Position numbers and translations under genes: made by a program | Part shown: piece after piece, positions 1-10,700 of the stretch | Layout: each line of letters begins with the position of its first letter | Numbering within the stretch: position 1 is the stretch's first letter | Notes under the pieces: model-generated | Seen by the model: only the letters and a program-made list of their open reading frames with translations | Told to the model about the DNA's origin: nothing | Database searches by the model: none | From: Phoronis ovalis | Lineage: Eukaryota; Phoronida; Phoronidae | Reading direction: 5' to 3' | NCBI GenBank assembly: GCA_028565635.1 | Contig: JAOXYB010022214.1 | Coordinates: 1,351-16,986, forward strand | Length of the DNA: 15,636 bases

Positions 1-106
1 CGCAAGAATTAAAGATGTCAGAAAAATCCAATTCACAAGACGTGGTGGCGTCTGAAAAACCCTGTTCATCAGAATATACCACGTCAGGAAAACCCGAGAT
101 AGCTGA
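1..106 (+). CDS. SLC31A1-like: SLC31/Ctr copper transporter, penultimate exon (partial)
   Basis: The frame is open from the left edge (first full codon at 3) and reads QELKMSEKSNSQDVVASEKP and onward to EIA. A TAA at 108-110 looks like a stop, but it overlaps a donor, TGA|GTAAGA, with GT at 107-108. Splicing there leaves two bases (ga), which the next exon completes with g to give Glu. The hydrophilic Ser/Lys/Glu-rich stretch suits the cytosolic loop between membrane helices 1 and 2 of Ctr proteins, which lies just before the sequence encoded at 443. The loop has a loose 11-residue periodicity (SEKS.., SEKP.., SGKP..). The N-terminus, the Met-rich copper-binding region and helix 1 lie outside the window. 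The alternative is a real stop at 110 and an unrelated gene, which I think less likely because the phase and the family context both fit. Confidence 0.72.
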
Positions 107-442
107 GTAAGACAAATCGTGCATCTTACATAATATCCTCAGTTCATATTCATTTAAATCTGGTTTCTAAAATTGTATCAAAATTTTGAAACATGTACCA
201 GCACATTCAAAGTTTATAGACAAAAGGCCCTTTCATGCTTCCGCTTGCTATACATACACATACATAAAATCATTTTAACGGTATATTTCAAGACACATGT
301 CATTAATTAAAAGAGTAGAACAACTTGCTATTGACACATTATGACATAAACTGGAGAAACAGAGGAAATATTATGCATCTTTGTATATTTCTTACATTTC
401 TATTTTGCATTTATTTATTTCGTCCTTTTATCCTAATTTCAG
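107..442 (+). other. Intron of the SLC31 gene
   Basis: This intron begins GTAAGA and ends in a T/C-rich tract, tcctaatttcag. It is phase 2 on both sides. It is AT-rich and I see no other feature in it. Confidence 0.68.
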
Positions 443-623
443 GACTAAGATGTTTAGCTGCGACCACGTTTTTCAAGCATTGCTTCACATGATACAGGTT
501 TTCACCAGTTATTGCCTCATGCTGATATTCATGACCTTTAACGCTTGGCTGTGTATATCACTCATTGCCGGGGCTGGATCTGGATATGCTTTGTTTGCCT
601 GGAAAAGAACACTGCAGATTTAA
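443..623 (+). CDS. SLC31A1-like: SLC31/Ctr copper transporter, terminal exon (helices 2 and 3)
   Basis: This exon encodes 59 residues after a split Glu codon and ends at TAA 621-623. Ctr/SLC31 proteins are trimeric plasma-membrane or endosomal channels that import Cu(I). The family signatures are visible: an amphipathic stretch FQALLHMIQV leads into helix 2, which has the MxxxM copper-selectivity motif (MLIFM, Met codons at 519 and 531). Helix 3 then has a GxxxG packing motif (GAGSG) followed by YALFAWKR. The ATG at 381 is upstream of the acceptor at 441-442 and is intronic, so it is not the start. The tail is short (WKRTLQI) and lacks the His-Cys-His ending of vertebrate CTR1, so assignment to CTR1 rather than CTR2 or another paralogue is open. 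The family call is firm. Confidence 0.9.
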
Positions 624-944
624 ACGTCGTTATTATGTATTTTACAAGTTTTTTGAAAACCCATAGAAAATATTTGATCTTTCTTCAATGAGAAAGTAAA
701 TGGACATTGAAGTTTTAGCAAAATCACCATTCCCATGTTATAATATATATGCAGCAGCGGAACCGGGATTTTCTTCAAGGTGGTATATACGCAAAAAAAA
801 CGACAGAAGGGCACACGATGCTTCGTATGGAAGTCCTAATTCTTTGGAAGCCAAACTTAAAATCTGCCACTGTACGTAGCATTAAAACTGTCCAGCTGGG
901 TGCGTAACAAGTACACTCATTATAATGCTTACTTATAGTTTATC

Positions 945-950
945 AATAAA
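945..950 (+). terminator. Possible poly(A) signal of the SLC31 gene
   Basis: AATAAA lies 322 bases after the SLC31 stop codon and is followed by a T-rich stretch. A weaker ATTAAA at 881-886 could serve instead, and another AATAAA occurs at 1021-1026. In AT-rich DNA such hexamers are common, so support is modest. Confidence 0.35.
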
Positions 951-1253
951 TTGCATTTTTCAATCTGTTACATCACCGCCAATAGATTGTGTGCGTTTAT
1001 TTTGTATTAATTTGTTAACAAATAAATACCGCTGAGAATTGTTACTCCTACTGTTCAAATGTTTATTTAGGCTACACACTTTAAAATAAGGTTTTTATTT
1101 TTGCATGTCTGACCAAATTTATAAACAGGATGTCCGGTATTTTAACACAAAGTTTTATAATTTTGGATGTAACCAAGAAGCTAAGCATTACATTAAGTGA
1201 ATTTCCCTATCTGCTAGGCCAATAGTCAGAGTTCTTTTTAAATATAATCCCGG

Positions 1254-1297
1254 TTACATGCACCCTAGATTTTTATTACATGCACCCTAGATTTTTA
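1254..1297. repeat. Perfect two-copy 22-bp tandem duplication
   Basis: Two adjacent identical 22-base units, 1254-1275 and 1276-1297, start ttacatgcaccctag and end attttta. No function is implied. It looks like a recent slippage or duplication product. Confidence 0.9.
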
Positions 1298-1428
1298 TAG
1301 TCGCCTTCCTCAGCTCGCAGTTTATGATTTACGTGAAGTTTTAAAATAGACTCACTAATGTTTCGTGCATATGCGAATAGCACACTGCTTCTTTATTGTA
1401 AACCATCTTCCAATAGTTGGTGAGAAAC

Positions 1429-1444
1429 AGTACATGCATGTACT
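1429..1444. repeat. 16-bp perfect palindrome
   Basis: agtacatgcatgtact equals its own reverse complement. It could be a chance product of the tacatgta-rich composition. I see no adjacent gene border that would make it a regulatory site. Confidence 0.8.
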
Positions 1445-2759
1445 TTTTTTTTGGTATGTGTATTGTAAAAATTTGAAATGTATTATGTTATCTCTTTCTC
1501 ACATTTTTCGGGTCTTGGTGGATATTTGGTTTTCACAAACATTCGATTCTTTATACTATATGAAATAAAGATTAGTCAGAAATCGAGATAATTATGTCAC
1601 TAGCTTACAAATAATTGTTCGTGTTGGCAGAACCAATAAACCTTTTCGCCATAGCTGACTGTAGGCCACCTGGTGAGAAAATGTGGAAGCTGGGCCAGGA
1701 ACTGCCGGCTTCATTTACATACAAAAATTCCATCATTTTTTGACAAAACAAGCCATTTGCAAACTCTTGTTTCTGTCATTTTGAACAAAATTGTACCCAT
1801 TTTTAAATAAAATTAAAGTGATCAATACGACCAAACCTATATAAATTATTAGGTAGAAAGAAGTATATATCTATACAACAATATTCATAAAATATTCATT
1901 GTAATTTTACAATGAAAACATTCAAATGAATAAATAAAATTAGATAATAAGCGCCTTACGTTAAATACACGAAGCCAGAATGAAATACAAAATACAGTAA
2001 TATTAAAAAAGAAGTGAAACACAAAATACATTGATATTTGAACTAGAGTATATTAACTTTGAATCAGACTAAAGTAAAACACGTTAATGTTATTGTTAGA
2101 ATAAAATACGAAAATGAACAGCTTTACATGACAATATAAACAATACAGCAAATAAACTTAACATATATTCTGCGCTAAACAGATTTGAATCCAACGAGAT
2201 GTAATGTTATCATGCAGTGTTTCTGTGATCTGATAAATAACAATTTTGCTGAAATGACACCTGTTATCCCGTGGGTCAAGCGTCTTTCACCTGAGAGACA
2301 ATTAGTTTATTGGCATTATTGCACAGCTGAGTGATTTTTATATAGCTTGGCCTTCTATGTTATGGTAACATCTAAATAGAAACAAAATTACACTACATCT
2401 ATATACAATACATTTATGATAGTGAATACAATCAATGAATAAAACATGTTGATATATACGCTGCATAAATAATATAAAATATATGAAACAATTAATCTTT
2501 TTTGTGCGACCTTCTCTTGTTTCTCCGCACCTTGTCCCTAGAAACAAATGCCTGAGGGTAGTAAATACAAAATAGGAGATGGCTGATGAAAACAAATATT
2601 TAAAAAGGTAGGAATTTGATGGTTCTTTTCCTTGCAGTATAAAATTAAATGCAAACTAAATAAATAACATGAATAAACTATTTTATATTTATTCTACTAT
2701 TCCGGAATTCGAAGTTAATATTGTATATATTTGTATGACGAATGCTGCACTTACTGCTA

Positions 2760-2886
2760 ACAGCCACCACATTTCTAGGCAACGGCATTCTCGGGGGACT
2801 ACTATCTATGATATACTGACAAAACCATAAAAACTGCAAGCAAACACTAACAAACCAACCTTAAGGAAACGTGACATTTTGCTAAG
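2760..2886 (+). promoter_or_regulatory. Candidate non-coding first exon/promoter of the Hint gene
   Basis: The first coding exon of the Hint gene has an in-frame stop just upstream of its ATG and sits after an acceptor, so a 5' UTR exon is expected upstream. The best donor I found is a full-consensus AAG|GTAAGT at 2884-2892, making 2886 the last exonic base. The preceding 120 bases are less AT-rich than their surroundings. An alternative promoter signal is a TATAAAA at 3032-3038, also near a locally GC-richer patch. Neither start site can be fixed from sequence. Confidence 0.27.
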
Positions 2887-4592
2887 GTAAGTGTGTCTTT
2901 TAATGATACTGAGATTTGGTTCCGCATAGTTAACAAGCGATCTCGTCAATAGCCGTCCTATTATCAGGCGGGCATTACTATTTCCGAATATGCGAACTCG
3001 CTCAGCAGCCGTGAAAACAGAGTCGATATTGTATAAAACTAACTTTATGAAAGAGCATTGTGTTAGGTAGTTGCTCTTTTTTTAGTTTAGTATATATTTA
3101 TATTTGTTAGTACTTGTTTAGTTTTGTCTTCATGATAACTTTTAATATAGGTATCTTAATTTCAGTAATACGCTTTGATCGAGATGTTAAAAATAAAAAC
3201 AAACAGAACATGATCAAGAAAAATATTTATAAATCGAATGCTTACATCACATACTTGTAATGGTTAATAATAGTATGTAATGTCTGTCAAGGGATCTATT
3301 TTTTTTGTATATCTGCAAACCGCTATTTTTCCTTATGCAGTTGTGATATGCAGTAAGCTTTGAAACTTATATATTTGAGTAATTTTACACTGCACTGCAT
3401 GACTACAATAGAAATACGTATTGCCATTATTGAAAAAGAACAGTTGGTGCATACATATAGTTCAAACAGTATATGTTCCGATTGTTATTTTCGAACAGAG
3501 CGTATCCAATGTAAAACAAGGAGAAAGACAAGACAGATCAAACTGCGACGATAGCATTATACATACAGTATCAGGTTACTATGGTAGCCAAGCAAACATA
3601 CATGCATTTATTATAACTTTAACATATTTTAATCTTTATCTATAACTCTGCTTTACATAAAATGTAAACAAATAAAAGTTACTCATTTTCCGCATTAATA
3701 GTAGACATTAATTTTACTTAAGAAAATTCTCAAAGAAAATAAATTATTTGAAGTAATATCGACGACATAAAACAACATTGTTTGTATGCAGTAGTAGCTT
3801 GACAACGACTTTATATATTATGAATGAGTTTATGAATTAAATGCAACAGTACACCATTCACGCATGAGTAATTAGTAGTAACGTATATATTGTATGTTTA
3901 TTATTTCTTCTCCTTAGGTACAAGTAGTACTCTGTATTATATTCGTGTTACATTTCACTGATGCGTAGAATTTCGGCTAATTAAAAAACAAAGAATGTTC
4001 AACATTCACCCGACGCTCTACTACACGTGTGTACTGTTATGGTAGAAATCGACTGGTTCGGATGAATTTTAGAACATAAATTTAAGAAGTGTAAAATTAC
4101 GTTAAATATTTATGTATATATATATATATCCAGCGTAACAGTTTGTGAATGTATTCATGCTGACTATAGGCGCACGTTCCTCATCTGTTATTGTTAGAGG
4201 GTATGTTGTGTGATACGCACCATGTTTACTTTATCTAAAAGTACGCACGTACTTTACTTCTACTATACCAGCTCGTGTTGATATTTGTAAAAACTTAGTA
4301 CACTTAGTTTCCGGTAATCATAACTCTGAAACTGAATACATGTGAATAAACAAGTCTAGGGATTTTATTCAAATAAATACTGTATTGTCCAAGAAAAACG
4401 TAAACAAATATCTTAATACGATGGGGATGCATTTTAAAGGTAAATTAACATGTTTATTTTTTAAATGAATTTAATATTTAACTATTTAATAAATATCAAA
4501 TGTATTACAATGAAAGTCAATACTTGTTTATGCGGCTCCCGTAAGTACTGATTTTTGTTGTTTTTTTAATATGAGTTGTTCTTTGTTTTAAG
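2887..4592 (+). other. Presumed 5' UTR intron or upstream region of the Hint gene
   Basis: AT-rich DNA with no recognisable coding exon. It contains a TATAAAA at 3032-3038, a short TA microsatellite at about 4115-4129, and small chance open frames at 3360-3645. It ends at a T-rich tract and AG at 4591-4592, the likely acceptor for the first coding exon. Confidence 0.4.
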
Positions 4593-4799
4593 ATAACAAA
4601 AGCATCAAAGCAATCATCACCAAGCAAGCGAACCTATCATGTACAGGCGCGCGAGTCCGAAGTCATGTGATCAGCAGGTAGAGGAAGAACGCCTACCCGT
4701 ACTATCAAGAGCAAACTTGCAAGCAAGATTGCTTCCTGAAATGAGCTTAGGAACTGTCTTTTTATCACACCAGAAGGCAGAGACACCTGAAGTAAAAAG
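4593..4799 (+). CDS. Hint gene, first coding exon (5' UTR 4593-4638, CDS 4639-4799)
   Basis: The exon follows an acceptor, tttgttttaag, at 4592. Reading back from ATG 4639, TAA at 4594-4596 is in frame, and 4639 is the first ATG in the exon, with A at -3, so translation most likely begins here. It encodes MYRRASPKSCDQQVEEERLP and onward to TPEVK, a polar segment with no signal peptide. It ends AAAAG|GTACTG (donor GT at 4800-4801), leaving two bases of an Arg codon for the next exon. An acceptor a few bases downstream (AG at 4601-4602 or 4609-4610) is possible and would leave the frame open upstream of the ATG, but the protein start would not change unless coding sequence exists further 5'. 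Confidence 0.68.
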
Positions 4800-7700
4800 G
4801 TACTGTAAACATTTATTTAAAAAGTGCTTGGTCAACTGTTTCGTTGTGGGATTTGGTTTCTAAACCATTTTTCAAATTTAAAAAAGAATAAAGCAAATCG
4901 TGAAACGAGAACAGATCTTTGAAAGTGTACACATCGTAAGATTTTAATAAACATTCTTATACTTTTACTGCAAATAATTGTCTAAAAAGTAATTGCTACG
5001 AAATTTGGAAGGTATGCACATATTGGAAAGCTCTTAGAAAGTGAGAAACAACTGTCAATTATTTTCGGAAAATTTTTATATATTGGCTTTAATAACAATA
5101 ATTTTGCTATTTCCAAAGATATATGAAGTTTAGCAATATAAAAAAGAAATCATCAAACTTAGGCATTCCTCTGAACACTGGATCAATCCGGAATAACCTT
5201 TAGAACATTTTTGTTTCTTTAGTATTTTTTGTATATGTACAAACTATAAAGTTACATTCAAATTTATTAATTGTTTTTTAAAATATGTTTATTGCATTTT
5301 TCATGTATTCAAAAGGTAACAATAGACACAATTCAATGTCATCATAATTTATGACTATGATAAGAAATTGAATAATTTAAATGATTTATTATTAGTATCA
5401 TTTTCCATAACATAAGCTGATTTTAGGTCCTGCCATCTCGTGGTCATTTGCTGAACAGTTTAAATTTTAATATGCAGACGTTTTCGTTGAATTTATTATG
5501 AATTCAGCCCACAAAATATAACATAAAATAATACGCAATTTGTTATAAACCATGCAGTTTCTAATGGAGTAAGGTGTTTTGTTTTAAATATCTAGAATCG
5601 GCTTTGTTTAAATTTTTCATGGAGCAAATATGATAGTTGGCCATCATGCAAATTGCAATAAATGTCATTAACTTTCAAGAAATGCTGTAAAAAACAAAAG
5701 CGATTGTTGTTATATCATTTAAAAAATACTTTCACTATGTCTTCTTAATAAGGTTACACATTAGTTATATTTAGTAAAGCTTTTTAAAGAATATTAATTA
5801 TAATCCATGATGACCTGTTGTCTAGCGATACATGTCCATTCCTTCAATAAATACAAAGATTCTTATAAACATTGGGTATTAAAACAACTGATATGTATGC
5901 AAATGTGCAAAATCTTCCTCCATTTGTTTCATACACTTCTTATTTTAGCTGTTGTTCTTGTATTTTTTGTGTATTCAAGCTGCATAGTTGCCTGTACCAA
6001 TTGACTGTTATAGAGTCACATCATAATTCGATCTCTTCGCGGTGAATAGTTAAAAATCAATTTCATACATTTGAAATAATATTATATCTGTGGCTTAATT
6101 TCAAGCATGATATGAGTTCCAATTGTATATATTTACAAATTGGATTTCGAAAAACATTTACAATATATGTATTGGTAGACAAAAAATCACAATCATATAT
6201 ATTTTAAATACTGTATGTATGTTTATTTTAATTTATAAGTTTTCTTGTTTTGAAAACATTTTTATACCGCAATGATTGTTATTTACGATTATGTAAACAA
6301 TCATTCGGATTGCAAAGTCCGGGTTGTGTCTATCAACTTTAAATGTCGTTTATACAATTTAACTAGCAATGTGAAATTAAAATGCCGAGTTAGAGTTTGA
6401 AAGAACAGTACTGTATACAGCCTAATGCAATGTCAGTAAATTCCATGAAAGAGTATTTATTTTCGAATACAAATTCAAAAGACATATTCTAAAATATTTG
6501 TATTTAGGTCGGTAACCCTTTACGAAAAAGCTCAGGATATTTTGGACATAGCCGACTCCTACACGGCTCTACCGGAATCCAAAATATTTTCCACTTTGAG
6601 GGACTCGATCAAACACGCGGGAGACGGTGTGTCAGACACATTCTTTGGTAAGGAGACGAAGAAAGCCATCTGGGGAGAAGTAGATTGTACTACTGACAGA
6701 GATGAGTTAGCAGTTGTTCTGATGTCTGTCTCCTTGACAAAGGTAAAGGTGCACTGCTAATAGTTAGAGCAATAGTCATGTTGAAGTATAACAAAGACAT
6801 TTAAAATAGGTCCTTGATTAGATAATAACTATATTTTAATAAACACCACTGCCAGTAAAATATTCGGTAGCATTCAATATACACAAGAAGGGCAGCTTTG
6901 GTACCCTATTGTTTACCCGCTGTCTACAACACCTGTCGTAAACTCTTAAGTTTTTACTCCCAGTCGGTGAAAGGCATAATTTTAGTTCAGGTCTGTCAAA
7001 GGAACTCTTTATAAACCTACAAGTCTTTCAAATAGGTGTATTTTAGCAGCCTATACACGCTTGTAGGGACTTTTTAAAACCTGTGTTCGCCCATGTGGAC
7101 CTACATAAGTGCCCGCGAGACTTGCTCTGCATTCAATCATTCATAAGTACTTACTTTTTCTGACTACTTTAGTACCAGGTTGCTCATATTGTAATATTTG
7201 GAACAGCAGCCTTTTATATGTACAGGGAATCTTTTATATGTACAGGGAAGCTTTTATATGTACAGGGAAGCTTTTATATGTACAGCGAAGCTTTTATATG
7301 TACAGGGAAGCTTTTATATGTACAGGGAAGCTTTTATATGTACAGGGAAGCTTTTATATGTACAGGGAATCTTTTATATGTACAGGGAAGCTTTTATATG
7401 TACAGGGAAGCTTTTATATGTACAGGGAAGCTTTTATATGTACAGGGAAGCTTTTACGAGCTCTTGCATAACGTGTATGCGTACTGGAGAATTGCTACAT
7501 ACCTATAATTAGAAACTCGTCCGTTAGTCTGCGAAGCAGACAGGGGCGCAGATATCTTGCCAATAAATCCAAAACCAGTTTCACAAATGTTGTAGTTTCA
7601 TGTCAGACTGTTTACTAATCACTTATATGCATTTTTTTTGGCTCACCAATAATTTCGGTCTGAGTAAATTCATCCGTTAGGCTTCCGTAACTTCTCAACT

Positions 7701-10700
7701 AACGTCTGGGCTTAACAATAGTCAATTTTTGTATATTATCTCGAATAACAGAATGGTAATCTCTTTATTTCTATATAAAGTGTCACGAAAGTCTTGACAC
7801 CAATCAAATTGCAACTTACAATAATATGCATAAAAATGGACTAATCGGATAAGAGGTCGATAACACACATTCTGTGTTTATCTACAGAGAGAAAGGGAAA
7901 ATATTAATGACGTAATTACTTCGATTTTGTTAAACTGAAGGAATATAACAAACATATAGATTATGGTTAAGCCCAGACGTTAGTTGAGAGGGTATGGAAC
8001 ACTAACGGCTGGATTTATTCAGACTGCGATAATTTAAGTTAGCCAAATAATAAGTAAAGTTGTACTCCACATGTGTACTCTCTTTCATTGTGGTGTTGAC
8101 TTTTTCCAAAGAATTAACCATCTATCTGGAAGGAAGTTATAGCAACTACATGTATATGCAAATGTTTTGATTTAGATATTTGTTTACATAAAAAGCATAC
8201 TCTTTACTTAAGTTGCCTTTGTGACTTAGTGCTTTTAAATTATGTGTTTATTACCCGGGATTCAGAATTTTCAAATTATCAAAAAGTTACACAAAATAAG
8301 TTCACAATACTAGTACCTTAACGTTATTTCAGAAAACAATAACTACATACATGTAGTATTGATACAGCATAATGGCAAGTGCTCAAATTGGTAGGTAATA
8401 ATACTTCTAACTCGTTTTAGGTGAGCAATTACGATTTCAACAAAACGACATTTGGTTCAACTGCCAAGCACCATTGGAAGGCGCTTATAAATAGTGGGAA
8501 AGGTTCAAAAATGGGCCGTGCTCTTTTGGTTGAAGATTTGGTTAAACACCATGGGTTTCAGAAGTTCCTTGATAACAAAGAAAAGACATCTCACATATTG
8601 GAGGACATTTTGTCTGATAAAGTTTATATTGTAGGTACAGTTGTCAAACAATTGGTTTCAGAAAATAATTTACCTGCCAAAATGAAGTTATTCTTCCTTA
8701 AACTTCTTGGATCGAAGAAGTTTGATGACGTTGTTAACGCTTGGCGTGAAAACGCCTCCGAAGATCTAGTTAAGCCTGTAGTAGATTTCGCAGCGTCTGT
8801 CAATCATTTGAAGTTCTGTATCGGTGACTTGGAAGCAGATCCTTTTGTGGGAACTGTCACTTCCCAATGCGGAAATTCCAAAACACATACTTGGAATGAG
8901 ACCAGGTATGTAGCTAATCCTTGGGGTGGGGGAGGAGGCACCGTTAAAGTCCCTCATACAGATGTCATATTTGGAGGCCCGGTCAGAGATTGGTTGGATT
9001 CAACAAATGGTCCCAAAAAATTTGGATTAAGAACTGGAAAAGACCCAAGAAATATGAAGGAAGTGAAAGCTAAAAAAAGCAAACTTGGCTGTTTCCTTGG
9101 AGGAACTGAAGTTCTTTTGCAAAACGGATCTTCTGTTCCTATTGACAGTCTTACAGAGCACATGAACATTGTTACCGCACATGGTCAAATTGGAACTATT
9201 TCGTCTGAAATGGTCGAGATCAAGTGTGAGCAGGAAACTGTACTATACGGATTCAATGACGTATCGCCGTTCTTTCTGGCAAGTCATCCATTCTGGACAC
9301 AGCATGGTTGGAAAGCCATGGACCCCCAAGGAGCTAAAGATGAAAATGATTGGTTGGAAGTAGGCCAATTATCTGAAGGAGATTTTGTTTATCACGTGAA
9401 CGAATATGACGAAAAACACCAAAAAGTTGAGTACGAATGGGTAGAAATTAAAAAAATACCATTTAAGACATTTGCAGAAGGTACAATGATGTACGGCGTT
9501 CATTTAAGAGAAGGTCCGCGATCATATCATGCCAATGGTTATCTTGTTGCTGTCAACTATCCTGAAATCACAATGGAACGAATGACGGAGGGAATGCATA
9601 AATTGTCGACCGTTGAAAAGAAGAAAGTACATGACCATTTTAAGGCAATGAAACCTTATCTTGATAAGATATTGGGACCTGGGGCAGAACATGTTGCAAA
9701 TCTTGGTGAGAAGCATCTCGAACGTGTGTTGAGTCCTAAAGAGTCCAAACATTGTGCACCAATCAGTCTCAAGGAAGTCATTATTCCATCCATGAAACTC
9801 AAGCATAAGCCTGGAATTAAACCATTTCACGGCCAAAGATTCCCTCAACATGTATCTCTTGTGAAGGGGTATCTTTTTTTAGACGGCGACAAAGACCCTG
9901 TAGAAACTCATTTCACAGATGAAAACAAAATATCTTGGACAAGACGTTACAGAAACAGATGGGAGCATGGCACTTTACACCTGTATGCTGATCGTCTGCA
10001 AGGACATGGGGTAGTTTCACTTACACGTGCACGTGATCACAAAAAGGCATTAATCTCGAGTACATTCGTTGCTGCCGCTAACGAAAACAAGTACACCTGC
10101 TATATCAGCAAAAATCCTTTTGTTAAGGATACAGACAGTACAAAAGATTGGAACAGTTTTGGTGAATTAGTAATGGGTATAGATTGTAGCGGTGAAACAT
10201 GCAAACAAATAGGCGAGATACAAATACTACCGACTATGGAAAAGCCAGATTCCTTAGAGAACCACGTGACTTTTAGCGTTGGCACCGATAGAAGGCTTAA
10301 CGTTACCGTATTCGTACCGAACGAATATAAATCTTTACTCGGCTACACAAAATTGTCCGGCACATTTAGTTGGGATTACACAGCTTTTAAAGGAACTGCG
10401 ATTAAATATGATGCTCTCAAACCCGGTTTTGAAGGCGACCATTTTGCTTGGAAAGGCTATGTTCGGACAAATGTGAAAACAGATGCTATGCATGCTAAGG
10501 CTCGCAAAATTGCTATGGACAGTGTCGTTCATAAAAGTGCAAATCACTTACTATCAACTCCAGTGACGAATCAGGAAAACGCAACCTTACTAAGACGCGC
10601 TACTGTTGCTCCTATGGCTATGACTACAGCCATCGATACTGATTCCGTTCTGACCCTTGAGCATCTCTTCACTATTCTGCCCCCAGATTCACATGCCGTT

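Larger units (their letters stand above)
624..2759. other. 3' UTR and intergenic DNA, no gene seen
   Basis: The first 320 bases or so are probably the 3' UTR of the copper-transporter gene. The rest is AT-rich with frequent stops in all frames. The few open frames of 60-85 codons here (for example 1365-1568 + and 2338-2595 -) have no recognisable domain, no codon bias and no convincing splice borders. A degenerate A-rich direct repetition (aaatacaaaatac-like words) runs from about 1976 to 2120. Confidence 0.6.
6743..8420 (+). other. Intron 2 of the Hint gene, repeat-rich
   Basis: A 1678-base phase-0 intron, GTAAAG ... ctaactcgttttag, with a plausible branch sequence ctaac near the 3' end. 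It contains a foldback (7016-7067), a 20-bp minisatellite (7211-7456), a GC-rich hairpin (7527-7541) and an inverted-repeat element (7638-8046), described separately. I see no additional exon. Confidence 0.78.

Noticed and set aside
1621-1710. GC-richer patch with AG and GT signals that might bound a short exon
   Set aside because: Any exon would be about 18 bases with no neighbouring coding sequence to join. I cannot support it.
5807-6004. 65-codon ORF with a hydrophobic C-terminal half
   Set aside because: No exon borders, no family resemblance, and hydrophobic translations are common in T-rich DNA. It lies inside intron 1.
7211-7456. CRISPR-like array
   Set aside because: The units are directly head to tail with no unique spacers, and the genome is eukaryotic.
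7109-7512. Three overlapping forward ORFs of 96-120 codons with repeating Phe-Ile-Cys-Thr-Gly-type peptides
   Set aside because: They are readings of the 20-bp minisatellite in three frames, within an intron, with no domain or splice support.
8371-8397. Alternative start ATG-GCA-AGT-GCT just upstream of exon 3
   Set aside because: The frame stops at TAA after eight codons, and the donor-like gtaggt before it would leave an intron of about 30 bases, too short to splice.
8421-8423. GTG as the start codon of a 1179-residue intronless gene
   Set aside because: Animals do not normally start at GTG. The codon follows an AG acceptor directly and phase 0 matches the donor at 6742, so it is an internal exon start.
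9081-9569. Hedgehog gene
   Set aside because: Only the Hint-type fold is shared. There is no signal peptide and no Hedgehog N-terminal signalling domain upstream, and over 900 unrelated residues follow.
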